A stretch of 64,000 bases of DNA from Henricia sp. BOLD:AAB3569 (taxonomy: Eukaryota; Echinodermata; Asteroidea; Spinulosida; Echinasteridae): NCBI GenBank assembly GCA_037783545.1, contig JBBELK010000024.1, positions 2,542,001 to 2,606,000 on the forward strand. Direction: 5' to 3'. Each line of letters opens with the position of its first letter. Positions within the stretch are counted from its first letter, which is position 1. This document shows positions 26,111 through 39,700 of the stretch, in pieces. A model generated the notes under the pieces. It made no database searches. It was not told where the DNA came from and saw nothing but the letters and a program-made list of their open reading frames with translations. Made by a program: the position numbers and the translations under genes.

Positions 26111-29100
26111 TAAAAACAGTGCTGATCCGATTTGGCCTAGATGTGTATGCATGAGCTCAGGCAACCTGACAAGATGCATTACTGTCAGTCCCAAAACAGA
26201 AGCTTTTATTTCCAGGAAACAATCATCAGTCACCACTTAGCATGCTTAGAAAAGGTCTAGGGTAAACATGCAATGAAAACTGCTGGGTCACCAAACTAGT
26301 ACAGAGATTACTAATCTAGGGGATATTACTGTAAATGCATATGAACATCGTTTGAGAAGCAGTACATGTTCAGTTGATGCTTACGTTATGAGTAATGTAC
26401 CGTACCTACTGCTGCTGTACATATAGTGCTTGGTAACCGGTCTTTCCTTAAAGGGACACACCGGCTTTGTTGGGCTATTTTGGGCTCAAAATAGACCCAT
26501 AAATGATTCTGAAAGTTATTCCAAAATAAACTGAAGAGAACCTGTAAAGAAACCACAAAATTTGGCAATTTTTTAGCATTGAGGGCCTGAAACTTCTGGG
26601 ACGGCCGATGTTGGGCATTTGGGGATGACAGCGCTAGCAGTACAGTAGCAATGTTTTCATTCATTCCAGTTTTATTTCTAGATAGACTATGTAGGACAGG
26701 TACATGTGACAAACAAAATTAAAACCACTCCAGTTTAATAAAAGTCATTTTATTCAACAGAACACCAAAAGAGAAATTACAAAAGACCAAAAATTAACAT
26801 GTTTCATTCAGTATAAATGAAATTATTGCCAAAAGAAAGTCAGAAAATTCAACGCCAAATGGCTAAACATAGTCAATGGGAGCCTATGACCATGCCCTGG
26901 CATCGCCACATTGCCTAAAAGTTCAGCGACGATAACCGTCGTGATAACAAGCTAGGTCTGCCAGAAACCGGGACTATTTTTGCCTAGGTGTGAGCACACC
27001 AGTCATTTAACTAATAGCAAATATCGCACGCAAGGCTTGGTGCATTTCCTGCCCGACGCAACAGCAATACCGTTTGATGCTCATACTCGCATTAGAAACA
27101 CGCTTATCACGTGGACACAACCACCATGTTTGCAACGCGCTCACCATTCGGCTATACCTCCGGTATGTAAAAACGCCTCAAGTGAGGAGAAACTACTCTA
27201 TGCCAAAGTAGAGCGCACTTTGTGGGCGTGCGACCTATGGGAAGCTGTCATTGTGCGTACGTGGTATGCAACTTTGCGGACGAATATTGTGTGAAATTAG
27301 GAAATTCGGCCATTTCTTCCTGCAGTTGCAACCGTTGTTTTCTTTACAAAAGTTTAAAATGGTTCTAATTTTGTGAGCTTCTGTTGGATTCCTCGTAAAA
27401 GTGTACCAAGTTTAGGAAAATCAAATTAAACATTTTAGGAAACAAGGTTATTATCAAGTAAACGTTTATTAGCAAATGGGGATGACTACTTAGAAAGATA
27501 CAACTTCAAATTCAATTTCCCAACAAGTGAGGCAATGTTATTCATTTTTATACTCAAAAGAAAGAAAAATACATGTTAAACTTCCCCATTGGCCATTTTT
27601 ATAGTAATACTTGAATAGCACGTCAGCTAAAGCTCAAAACTCTGGGAAACACAGATCACGTCTCAAAACGGGTTTTGGCGCCACGCGATTGGCCCGCGCG
27701 CACCCTTATATTCACATTCTGTCGGTCGCACATCCTGGTACTTTTGTGACCCGGTGTCATGTTTTTGTATACGGGCATAGAACCGTGACTGGAGTGAAAA
27801 CAAATTGTGTACAGCTTTGTTACCATGGGCACACCGTTGTTTTTACTCCAGCCCTACCAGAAGTGAAGTTGCGGCGACCAACAGAATACCTAGACTATGG
27901 AATAAGCAAACGGACAAAACAAACCAAGTTGTCGATGATCATGATGCTTCTTTATGTGCGTGAATTATGGGCACTCGAGGATAAATTTGTTAAATTCCAG
28001 TTATTATGACCTAAAAATTACCAATTTAACTTCTCCAGCTTGAGTACACAACTGTTCAGTTGGTACGAGTCATACAACCATGGAGGAAGTATGATGGTCG
28101 AGTTGGTTTGAGTCGAGTTGCAAACGGTCGAGTTGACCCGACGTCACGTCACGTCAGCGGGCATGGCTATGGCTGACGCCAGTGTAAACAAAAACGCAGA
28201 CACCAGTCACTACTCAAATAACATGGCAAAAATACCACCCAAAAACAAACAAAATTCACACAAATGTATTTCACGTAAATTTAAACGTGTAATCTTCATC
28301 ACAGAACACAGAACTTACCACAAACTGCATTTATAAAGGTTAAAATGACGAGCAGACGTCGCCGACTGAGTGTCGCCATTTCTACATTTTTCGCCTCGTT
28401 ATGATGAATGAGTGACCCTGGCTGTTCCGGTCACGACGAACTTACTCCCTCTGTACATTAGATTGGTTCCCTATCCCTATAGATTGGTTCGCTCACTGCG
28501 AAAATGTGTGGAATATGTGGACGGGAACCAGTCTATCTGTACATGTGCGGGAGTTCAACACAAACGTGTGGCAAAATTGAACTAAACTTGGTATTAGACC
28601 AAATTAATATTAATATTATTAGTATTATTTATTTATTCCGGTGACAAATTTTAAAGGCCATTATCAACATAGAGCGATCTGCCGATGGTGCAGCAGTGAA
28701 ATAAGACAGCGCCCTCTAATGATTTTTTCTGGGAACAAAAAAACTTTACTCATCAAAAAAGGGGCGGATATGGGAGGTTGTGGTTGAACGCCTTCCAATC
28801 GAAAAATCGCTCTCAAAGCGAGAAAAAAGTAAAATTCACACGAATAACATTTTGTTTATATTTTATATATAGTGCATTTCATATTTGCCAATATCTCAAT
28901 GGGGTTAACAACTATATCAGTATCGGGATAGTCACAATATTCTGGGATCCCAATAGTTTGCAAGACAAATGTACAATACATGTAATTATTTTTCACATTG
29001 CCCGGAGGAATTTAAACTTCATTGCAAATATAGACCCGACTCGACTACACAAAGGACGAATCTCGAGCCCTCTGGGTGTTTATACTGCATATATTTACGT

Positions 29101-30271
29101 GATACTCAATAACCCCAATCCGATCAATATCTAGGCAAATACACAAATTATATGACCAAATGGCGGGAACGCAGACCGTCCTCTGGAATACCAAATCAGA
29201 CGAAATGAGGATAATATTACAGGTGAATTGTGGTCAGCCAAAATGAAAGGAAAAAGGGATAAATGTAATTCAGTAGAAATGAGGGGAGATGAACGATCAA
29301 TATGGCGACCAGGTGACAACCTCGCGGGACACGGGGAAATATTTATTGATTTGCCAGTTTAATTGTATATTCTTTGAAAAAGATTAGGCCTAATGTTGTT
29401 CTTTTCCCAAAAGTTCACTGTTGCGCTGGTGTCGGTGTAGCTTGTGCGCGGCAGGAGTACGAGAACGCTGGAAGTGCATGTACGGGTGGAAAATACGCCT
29501 ATTTTAAAACAATCGTTTCCCCAAAATAAGATTTTTAATTTAACAGAGAAAAACGATACATAAAACAACACAAAAACAAAAACCAAAGAAATGGAGACAA
29601 GCAAAGAGCTTTCTTCCCTCAAATTTAATTGTCTATTCCCCGTACCGGTTTCCGATCGCCCCTCATCGTGAGGAGAATTATATCCTGGTGTTTTTTTAAA
29701 CTAAGCACGGTCAGTATTACATTGGAATTAAAAACAGAAAATAAGTCTTTGAACTGAAGTTGCATTGCCCGTGTTTCGGTGAAAGGATTAAAACAATTAA
29801 TTTACACCAGCGAACGAATTTAGAAAGCTTACGTGTCTCTGTAACGAAAAATATCAAAAACTTAAATTTCCGACGTCGGGAACCGGAATTGGAGATACAA
29901 GCCTTTTTCTTGAAACATGCTTCACATGTTGTACATGTGCGCGTACGCTCATATGTACATAGTATGTGTACAATGTACACATGTACGCGCACATGTACAT
30001 TTACGTCATAACCCTGTCGATTAATTGACCTGCCAGCCATTTAATTGACCTGCCAGCATTAATCCTTGACGGATTTTTGCGTTCTTGGTACCAAATGAAA
30101 GCTGATAACTTTTTCTATTCTAGAAAAATACCTATTTATCTTTTTAAAAAAATTTGACGCCCAAATCGGCCAAAACACGGGCAGTGCAACTTTAACTGAA
30201 TGAGACAAAATAGATGCGGCTACACCCCGGCCACACCCAAAAATAGCCGCATGTATACTATCGGTCGTCAA
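26111..30271. other. Intergenic, no gene seen
   Basis: Contains an orphan TTAA-AGGGACACACCGG end at about 26,449. At 29,930-30,000 there is an inverted repeat of GTACATGTGCGCGTAC-type words. The longest frame (27,611-28,009) has no domain. Confidence 0.5.
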
Positions 30272-30504
30272 TAGGGAGGTTTAGATGCACGTAAAACGCG
30301 AACGCGAAATGCTTTGAACACTTGGTCATTATTCTGAGGAGATCTTAGAACAGACGGAAACAAAAACCTACATCTTTGACTTTCGTGGCGAGATAAAACT
30401 TTTGATGTGACCAAGATTTGAGCCCGAGTTCTAAGACCTTCTCATGAGGTGACCGGTGCTAAAATAATTTCGCGTTCACGTTCACGTGCATCTAAACCTC
30501 CCTA
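30272..30504. mobile_element. MITE with ~38-bp terminal repeats
   Basis: A 233-bp element with ends TAGGGAGGTTTAGATGCACG and CGTGCATCTAAACCTCCCTA, with repeats continuing into ACGCGAACGCGAAAT. The TA at each border may be the target duplication. Non-coding. Confidence 0.82.
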
Positions 30505-30616
30505 ATGAAATCCAAAACGTTTGTCACAAGTCACGTCACGCGTCTTCGGTGATCAGTGTGTGGAGAAAGTTATCAGTAAATAAGATATCGATAAATAAGA
30601 TTTACCGATATATATA

Positions 30617-31077
30617 CATGTATATGAGTCCGTTTTCAATACTGGAGAGACCTTTTCCTCCAGGATTATATCTCTGTACAATGTCATTCATCTTCTCTCA
30701 AAACAAAAGAAATATCTTAAGATGGAAATAAGGAGATAACTTCAGCTAAAGAACTGCAACGAATAGTGCCACAACGTACCTTTAGCTGAAGTTTCTGGAA
30801 ACCCTGCGTGCAAATTTCCAATATATCGTATGTACCAAGGACACCAAAAAATGTCACAAAGTACATGTGTCCTATGTTAAATACGTTAACTAAGAAATTT
30901 GTACACGGGTTTTTTAGAAAGGTATGTTGTTGCACTATTTGTTGATGAAGTTATCTTCTTAGATCTGTCTTAAGATATTTCTTTTGTTTCGAGAGAAGAT
31001 AACCAGCATTGCACAGAGATAGGCTATGATCCTGGTGAAAAAGACTCTCCAGTATTGAAAACAGACTTATATACGAG
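30617..31077. mobile_element. Foldback element with ~150-bp arms
   Basis: Arms 30,617-30,775 and 30,920-31,077 are diverged inverted repeats sharing TTTTCAATACTGGAGAG, AACAAAAGAAATATCTTAAG and GATAACTTCA. The centre contains TTTCTAAAAAACCCGTGTAC (read on the minus strand), a block also found near 11,180 in the hAT-like element. Confidence 0.78.
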
Positions 31078-31372
31078 TAACAAAGCACGACATTGTGTAT
31101 TTATTAGCCAATCTAAAGCGACTTAAAAAACACATTTTAGAAGAGGCTAAATTATCATCGGTTTGGTTTAATTAGGAACTTATCAAACACGGCACTTTTA
31201 TAACACAATCCTAAAAGACAGCTGCACCCAATCTAATGAGCTAAACAGAGATCAAGGGTACACGTCACTAGCAGAGGGGTCTTCAAGACTTTCTTGCCCT
31301 TACTAAGGAATATGTGGAGAGTAACAATTTTCAAAAGTGCAGTTTTCCAGCTGAAATATCACTCTGGGGCGT

Positions 31373-31700
31373 TCTCACTCAGGCATTTTCTGTTGGTGTG
31401 TTCCAGTAAATTAATTTAACCCCCCATTTTTCTCATGAGTGTTGAGATTTTGATACCATTATCATTTGTCATAGTTTTCTCATTACCATTCTAAATTTTT
31501 GCGCTCTCAATCCGTATATTTTCAAGGATATCGTCAAAAAACCACCAATGTTTTGTAAAACTAATTTATCTGTTCCATAAAGCAGTGCAGTGATGACACC
31601 AACCTTTACGCTTCCACCCAAATTGGAGACTGCACATTTCCTGTTTTCTTCCCATGGACAGTATTTTGGCCATGTATTTTATATGATTGTAAGCAATTCG
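31373..31700. mobile_element. Diverged copy of the 47-kb TTAA element
   Basis: Shares with 47,027-47,506 the blocks TCTCAATCCGTATATTTTCA, GTCAAAAAACCACCAATGTT and CCAAATTGGAGACTGCA, in the same order. Ends are eroded, so borders are approximate. Confidence 0.65.
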
Positions 31701-32412
31701 TCATTTGAAGTTGAAAACAAAGAAAACTCTAGTTCCGACTGAAACATAATTCAGACGAATCGGTTACATTTCAGTGGAATGGTTATCAGTCCTGCTGCAA
31801 GAAACTGCCTGTGACAATGTTAACCAGATATCCTCATGGCCCCAGGCCGAAGGAAACACAATATGGAAGAAGCAATATAAATCATATATGAACTGTAATA
31901 ACCATCAGGCATGCGATACACACTATCGCCTCCGGTTCTCTGTCTACTGGGACTAATTAATGTCTGCAATGCAACTTAGTCAATTCTATCATTTGTCCAA
32001 AGCTGTCCCGTGTCTGTCTTTTACAATTTGTCTTCTGTGGTAAAGGTTGAGTGGAGTTCAATTGAATCACAGCGAAAACACTAAGGGTTGATTTTACTTG
32101 CCTACATGGGAAACCCAGAGGAATGTAATAAACCCATACATCATTCTGCTTATTTAGAAAACATTCTGAAAAGAACAGCATACAACTGGACGAAAAAGAA
32201 ATGTTACCATAAAATATACAACATTTCAGAGAAAAGGAATAAATAATTGTTTCACGATTAAAGGTAATGTATTTTTGAATCATTCTGAAATAAATAGATT
32301 ATTAATTCAAATATATTGAGATTGAAATTAATCACAGAATGAAGTGAAATGATTATGTATTAAAACTCTTGAATTTGAATACATGACATTTATGTACCTG
32401 ACAAAATCATTC

Positions 32413-32563
32413 TAATAGAGCTTCTGCACCGGCAGCCATGATAGGGGTCAGGTTCTCTTATTTAAATGATGTAAAAATAGAACCACAAAGCACCTACTCA
32501 TGCATGACATACTGTGACAATGTGACTGCCCCCTGTCATGGCCGCCGTGCAAAGGCTCTATTA
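32413..32563. mobile_element. GCCATGACAGGGGG-family MITE, copy 2
   Basis: Ends TAATAGAGCTTCTGCACCGG and its right-hand partner GTGCAAAGGCTCTATTA are inverted. Subterminal GCCATGATAGGGGTCAG pairs with CTGCCCCCTGTCATGGC. Confidence 0.72.
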
Positions 32564-33224
32564 AAGGGTTTTAGTCAAGTTCATTTCAGTTTACTAAGAT
32601 TCATCTTTCTTACCAAGATTCATCTTTGTTAAAAGAAACTGTAGGTTTCAAAACTACTAGAGAGCCGAAGCGTGATGTGGGTTGCCACGGTAATTGGCTC
32701 TAAACATCATGGCCGTCGGAAAAAGTACCATTCCAAAAGTACAGGGACACGGTTCAGTGATTTTTAGTGTAGAGCCATTGCCTTGGCAATTAACAAAGAT
32801 GACGTATTCACTTTGTCAGTCTATTGCACACAATGAATCAAACTGTAAAAAGAATACGGAATACATAAGCAATGATATACAAAAATTCTACATTTTGTAA
32901 AAACAGTCCTACAAAGTTTAAAAAACAATACTATTTTCAGTGGTTTTTTTTTTTTTTTTTTTGGTGCTCACCCATTGTTTCTAGGTTTGTATATCTGGGT
33001 ATTTGTAATTGCTAAAATAGACCCAAAAATACAATTTGTTTTACTCCAAAATCTATACAAGCTACATTTCAAAGGTGTTATTGCAGAATAAGACACCTTC
33101 GGATAAAGCACATTCAGAAAACGTAAAAACGTAAAAATATATATCAGCATATATTATCACTATTATCAGTATTTAATGACTACAATTATTAATGGATACT
33201 ATAAAATTATAGTTTGTTTCATGA

Positions 33225-33266
33225 CAAATATCACAATACCAAATGTAATTGTGATATTTGTCAAGA
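33225..33266. repeat. Short perfect hairpin
   Basis: 16-bp arms TGACAAATATCACAAT and ATTGTGATATTTGTCA flank a spacer of about 10 bp. It is downstream of the NWD1-like stop codon on the minus strand, possibly in its 3' flank. Confidence 0.8.
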
Positions 33267-33501
33267 AAGTTTAACACAATTCACATTTCACACCATGTGT
33301 ATTTAGCATTTCATTTCTACCCTACCACGTGGTGGTCTAGTGGATAAAAAAAGGTGACTTAAAAAAGGCAAATCAGACCCAGGTCTGATCCACCTCTTTA
33401 ATCCACCTTTTGTGTTCACACTTAGCGCCTACACAGATTCAACTTGCATTTTGAATCAGCAAATTCTTTGATCGTTTATATCTTGGTTTTAAAACTCCAT
33501 T

Positions 33502-33789
33502 TCAAACCACTTTACACATTTTGGATGTTTTCCTCTTTTTTTCATGACATTTGATCTTCTCACTTTCATGCAATGATCTATTTGAGGCATTTCCATTATT
33601 TCCATTTTGAACTTTGCTTTCTGACACTAAGGACTGTGATCTAATTTTCTGTATGGTACCCTGTTCATTACCTCCACCCCGATGGGCTTTAGCAAGCAGT
33701 AGGTCTAGTATGGGGATGGTACCAGACTGGTTCGTTGCAATGAGGCGGTAGTGATCTTCACCAACCTCCATGTGTTTGAAGAATTTTAC
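33502..33789 (-). CDS. NWD1: NWD1-like terminal coding exon 12
   Basis: Encodes VKFFKHMEVGEDHYRLIATN and ILDLLLAKAHRGGG, closing the propeller, then a basic low-complexity tail (EKKRKTSKMCKVV) before TGA. The acceptor is TTTTTTTCCAG. I did not find a clear AATAAA signal downstream on this strand. Confidence 0.9.
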   Translation of the reverse strand, partial: VKFFKHMEVGEDHYRLIATNQSGTIPILDLLLAKAHRGGGNEQGTIQKIRSQSLVSESKVQNGNNGNASNRSLHESEKIKCHEKKRKTSKMCKVV

Positions 33790-36700
33790 CTGGAAAAAAA
33801 TATATATAAAAATAATGAAAAGTTATAACAATTTGTGCATAGTGTCTGTGTACTGTAACACTAAACAGAAACGCTGGCTACAGTACAGTCCGTTCTATTT
33901 CAAACAAGTGCTTTGGAATGATGAAATCCTTTCTGCACATTACAGAGCACATTGGACATATCTGACTCGTCACGATGAAATGAGCGTAAAGTCACACTCT
34001 GCTATTTCCTGTAACGACAGTTCAAAGTCAAAAATTGAAGAGGAGGTCAATATTATGATTTTGTTATATTTGGAAAGAATAACTCTTAGTCTATTTGATT
34101 CCAAATTAAAAACAATTTTCAGACCAATTTTGTTCAAAGATTTGTAAGATTACACTACCACTACCATGTGTGCACAGACAGCTTTTTAAACTAGAGCAAT
34201 TTTCTATGATTTTTCAAATCAAATATTTTTTGACAAAGACCCTCCAAAAATTTGCTCTACAATTTTTCAATTGTACAGTGTGAAAATTGCCTAGTAAGAC
34301 TGGAATTATGGCGGTCTTAAATCTCAACTTCTTGCCTGACCTGTGACTGGCAGTCAAATGAAGCCACCAGACTACTCGTCTCCATATCCCAAGCTTTGAT
34401 AGTACAGTCTCGAGAGCTGCTCAGTATGTACTTGTTGTTTGATGTTACGCTGACTGACATTACAGCATGGGTGTGGCCAACCAAGAATCTAATGCACAGA
34501 ATACACCAGGGGCCAAATTCATAAAGCCGTTTAGCAAAATATTTTGCTCAAAATTTATGTGCTTTGTAATAATCTTCACAATTTACTGCAATTCTGGGGG
34601 TAAAGATTTGAAAAAGCAAGGCTGTGTTTCTTTTGTAACACAACCATTTGGATGCAACCAGAATTTTATTATAATAATGGTGGATTCTTGTAAAGCGCAC
34701 TTGTCTGCCCTGCAGGGTACTCAAGCAGCTGATTTCATTAATCCTTACGCACTGCGTAAGCCCGCTTGCGGAACGTTTTATTGTGTAAGTTGGGCAACAT
34801 TCCTCTGATAATTACATGCAAGCCTATGGGGCTTATGCCATTTTCAAAAGTTGCACAAGCTACGAAATTTTTCGTGAAATCGGCTGCTGGTGCTGTTGCT
34901 ATTATTATCGTTGCCATCAATCAAAAATCAAAAGGCCCTTTAGTCACACAGGCTAGGTAGAGTTTTCGTGACCATAAGAAGAAATTTGTGGCAGATCCAC
35001 ACTCATTAAAATACAGCATGACAGAGCATGTTTGAAATCGATGTCAACTTTGAAAGCTGGAACGTTTCCAAACTGCAATTATGCATTCAAGAAAGTAGAG
35101 AAACCATTTTAGGTTATGTGACTGGTTTGGAGTTGCTGATCAACATGTTGATTCAACATGGTCCAGCTTAGAAATACATAGAGTAATGTGCGAGGTATTC
35201 CAGGTACCGCACGGTTACCATGTGCCAGCTTGCACCCCCTGGAAACGGGCCCGATTTGCCAGATATAGTATGGTGCTTGCGTCACTCGTACGCCAGCGCA
35301 AAGGCGGGACTCTAGCATTTATGTAAATATAAGGCGTGACTCCAGGACAAATCTATCACGCAACTGGTCTAATTGGAGAAAGAGATTGTTACAGTTCATT
35401 TACACAGATTATGATTTATAGATGCATCTTTAAACCAAAAGATTTCAAGGGTTTTCAGGCCTTTATGGTGGTCCTAACTATAAAACATTTGTCAACAGTC
35501 GAGTCAAAGCACCTTTTTTCATTCTTCTGAAAGTCCCAAACCAGACACTGATCCCTTGAAACATGGGCTCCAAATACAACGTAGCGGGATTCCTGGTCAA
35601 ATGCCAAGCAGACGATTGTATCATTGTACAGTCCACTCATATCGGCTACCAGACTACCCAACGATGCGTTGCCTAGCGACCAGACTTTGATTGTGCCTTT
35701 GTCTGAACCGGAAGCTAGGAATTTGAAGTTTGGTGAAACTTCCATGGAGGAAATCTAAAATGGATGAAACAACAAAAATACGAGAATAAAATCAGTGGTT
35801 ATTTAAACGGACGTAGCGAGTTATGTAAAGCATTTTACGCCTGCCGACATCTCAATGCACTTTACAACTTAAACTTGGTTCAACTTTGCCGACTCTCGGC
35901 GTTACTGGTTGCGTAACAGGTTACGTCTAGTTTGCGGTACTCTCTGTGTTTGTTGCGATGATACAGAAAACTAGGCTTTAAAGGTAGTATACTTGTTTGG
36001 TAAAGTGTTAAAAACGGCATGATTCCCACTGGTATATAAAAAAATAGGTAAAAAAAACTACCTTGTATAAATTTCAGCCACACAGATGCAGTAATACTTC
36101 AAAAAACCTGAAAAATCAAAGTACGGTTTTTGTGCATAAATGAATGGCTCCAAAGATCGCCTTTTGGAGATTTAAATAATTTCACAGGATGATTACTACC
36201 ATTACCATCTTGATAACAAGTAAGCTTAAAGATAATAATTCAGAAATGGTTTTGGAGGGTAATTACCAAACAAGTAGACTACCTTTAAGGTGTTTCCATC
36301 TGCTGTTTGTGCATCAGTGACCTAACCGGCTCAACCATGTTTTAGGTTTCTAAAGTCAATAAAACATTGATAGTTTCCAGCAAGTTATTACCCTTTCAAG
36401 CTGCATGTTAATAAGGCACGTTCCATTGCTAACGTCCCACGCTTTTATCTCTCCGGCCGTCTTTGAGGCTGATATGTACATTGGGTTTTCAAGACTGTTG
36501 GCCACTCTCAAAATGGTTGTCGTCTCCTCATGACCACCGAGTCGGATGATTTCTGTCATCTGATTGGCCGTGTCACACACCCGAATCGCTTTGTCCGATG
36601 CGTCTTTGGAGCAAATGAGAATAGTATGGTCTGAGGCTAATGCCATGACAGATATGCTCTTCTTGAAGAGAGGCTGACACCAGACCTCAGCGCCCGTTTC

Positions 36701-39700
36701 CACGCTGAACGCAACCACATTCCCAGACTCCGTGCCACAGATGACAATCTTTTGCTCAGTCAATACTTCCATGGCCACCGTTTCACAGTTGACCGACTTG
36801 TGGCATTCAGCTGTTTCCATGTTCCAGAATTTAGTTTGTTTGTCTTTTCCTGTCGACACGCCGATAGAACAGTCGGAGGATTGGTACAAAGCGACGCAGA
36901 GGGCAGAAAGCTCATGTCTCTCGCGCTTGGTTATCTGTAAAATGTTAACATTACAAATAGAATATAAAGATTTGCAGACATCTAGGTTTACAAAATGAAA
37001 TACATTTCCCAAGAAATACATTTCGCTGGAAGTTACTCCATACAAATTTTTTTTTTTTGAATGCGAAGTGGAAACATTTATTCATGGCTTCCTTGAAACT
37101 AATATTTCCAAAAGATTTTCATTATTAAAAGGGTCAAAATGGTAATTTTAGAGCCTGCATTTTTCTTTTTTCGCAACTCATTTTTGCAGACTCGGTCGCA
37201 TTTACAGTCAGGCCAATGTATATTGTGTTCATTGTAAGCCACTAATTAAGCTTGAACCGTTTTGCCATGGAATGTTGGAGTCAAATGACACATTGGGAGG
37301 ACTTAGAAAAAGTGGTGTTGGATTCAAGTCTAGGATTTGAACACAGGGCAGTCTCAAGCCTTGAGATGATGAACCTAACTGTCTTGACTTTCAGTAAAAT
37401 ATAAACCCATTGCACTTTTAGAAATGGGCAAGGGAATGTCCTATATCACAAATTGATCAAATCTTAGGTTAAAAATAAAGAGTTTCATCGCAAAACGCTA
37501 TATATCTATTTTGGGCATTTTGAGAAAACTGCCATTTTGTATTAAAACTAAGCACTACAGTCAATTACAAATTTCAACAGTTATTGGGGATATAACACAG
37601 TTTGCCAATAATCTATTTGACAAATGTTCTGACAATGTACTGACACCATTATCCCAATTTTTTTGGGATATATCCAGAAAAATATGGCATTTATTGCGTT
37701 TTGCGATGAAACTCTTTAAATGTACGTTTACCTCTCCTTTTGTAGGAATCCACATCTTGACCGTCTTGTCATTGCAAGCTGAAAGCACTCGAAGACCATC
37801 CTGCATCATTAGCATGGAAACATCTGAAACCCAAGAGGAGTGCCCCTTGAGTGTGTTGAGGCATCTTCCATCCTCTACAGCCCAGACCTTTAACGTGTCG
37901 TCTTTTGAACCTGTCACCAAAAAGGCTGGGGTGCCTTTCTCTGGATCTCCAGGATATACTGATGTACATGTTATTAAGCCATCGTGACCTTTAAGGTTAA
38001 TTATTTGGGGCTTGTTTTCCGGAACGAGATGACAAATTCTGGCGATACTGCTACTGTCTCGGAGAACTATGATGGAGCTTGAATGAAACTTGATATCCAA
38101 CAGTGGTTCTTTCACTGATACTGAGAACTCCGAAATCAACGAGACCGAAGGGGATTCAAGCGACAACTCCGTCAGAGACCAGATTTTTATTTCACCATCG
38201 GAGCTTCCGGTAATCACATGATCACTATCTGCATTAAGTGCACCGCATGTTACTGTCTTTCCCATATCATACGCAGCCTTACAACTCAAGCATTCATAAG
38301 AGTCCCCAGACCACAACCTCAACTTCCCTTCTTCGCATAGGGAGAAAATCAGTTGATTGTAGGGTAGGAACGTGGCGAAGACCGGCTTAACAGGATGCTG
38401 AAGCGAGGCGAGTCTGTGGCCATCTGTAAGATTCCAAACACAGACCACGTTACCCGGCTCTGCGCATGCAATGACTAGGGTCTCGTCCGCATCAAGCGCC
38501 ACATTGCTGAAGCTTATCAAATCCTCACAGTCCAATTCTCGTAGGAATTCACCAATAATCAAATTAAACACTCCCAGAGACCGCCTTCCAAAGATGACAC
38601 ACCGACTGCTTCTGGTGATGCAAATGTTGACTCGGCTGCTTTTATTTACCGGAGACTCGCTGGACTTCTTCTGCAATGTGTGAATGAGTTCAAGAGTGGA
38701 CATGTTCCAAACATTCAGCATAGGATAGCCCTCCGAATCCAGGCAAGCCGATGTCATGATTTCTCCCGATGGCGTACACACCATCTTCAAGACCAATGAA
38801 GGGTGACTTCCGAAGACTGTGCGCAAGGGTCCACCAGGTGGAATCAGGCATGGGACACGCGGTACAAACAATGGGACCTCAGTGTTCTGAATCCATTCCT
38901 TAGTCTGCAGGAGTAACGTCTCAAGATTATGGTACTTGACTCCGTAATCACCGATTCGTCCAAGCAACTGACCAGCCAGAGAGAATGGTTTAACCTTGAG
39001 ATTACTGCTAGCGAGGTACATGGTCTCCATTAAAATGACAATCTCGTCATTGATTGGTCGGAAATCCATCATCAATTCCAAGAAGCTGAAGGACGTCAGT
39101 TTAGTCAGAAGCCAGTTGAAGTTACACAGGACGTGTGAGACCAGCTCATCCAGCATTCCTGCTTCGGCCAAGTGATAAGACAACTCCAACAGTTTCCTTT
39201 TGTTATAGACACCAGGACTGAACTCCAGAGGCTGTGGTGCCACTTGCCGATCCGCTTGGGGGTAGACTTTGTTGCGTTTGTGTAATGTGATTGGCCTTGT
39301 GGTCCCAACACAGTATGAACCAAGGAACATCTGGGCAAGTAGTTGATGGCGTATTGAGATGGATTCTGGCTTGCTGAGGTAGCAATCTTGTGCTGCTTCC
39401 ACAAACTGCCTATGATACCATGCAACGACAGTCTTACCTAGACAATCAACATATGAAAACAATGAAACGGTGAAACGGTGAAAAGAATACAGGAAAACAA
39501 TGTCAGTCATTTACAGCAGCATTATCTGGCAAGAACAGGCCCTAAGTATGTATTATTTTTTGGCTGAACTGTAATTTTAATTCTTTAACCATCAATTTGT
39601 ACAAATACCATAACTCAGATGCATTATAAAGAATATGACGGTTAAAGTGTTAAAGGAAAAACACATTGTCTAAGCTTTGCAATTAATTGGAATACTATCA

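Larger units (their letters stand above)
31701..33501. other. Flank and probable 3' UTR of the NWD1-like gene
   Basis: Non-coding apart from the MITE and hairpin listed. A T-run of about 20 lies at 32,943. Palindromic words AATCAGACC/GGTCTGATC occur near 33,370. Confidence 0.45.

Noticed and set aside
27611-28009. 132-codon plus-strand frame
   Set aside because: Begins at a non-ATG codon, has no domain or compositional signal and sits in repeat-like intergenic DNA.
37561-37731. C-terminal extension of the long NWD1-like frame past the GAG|GTAAAC donor
   Set aside because: Sequence after the donor has no WD40 pattern, while the next exon continues the propeller in phase. It is intron read-through.
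39438-39510. Upstream Met and residues before GKTVVAWYH
   Set aside because: They precede a good acceptor (TGTCTAG) and the join from exon 7 is in phase, so they are intronic.
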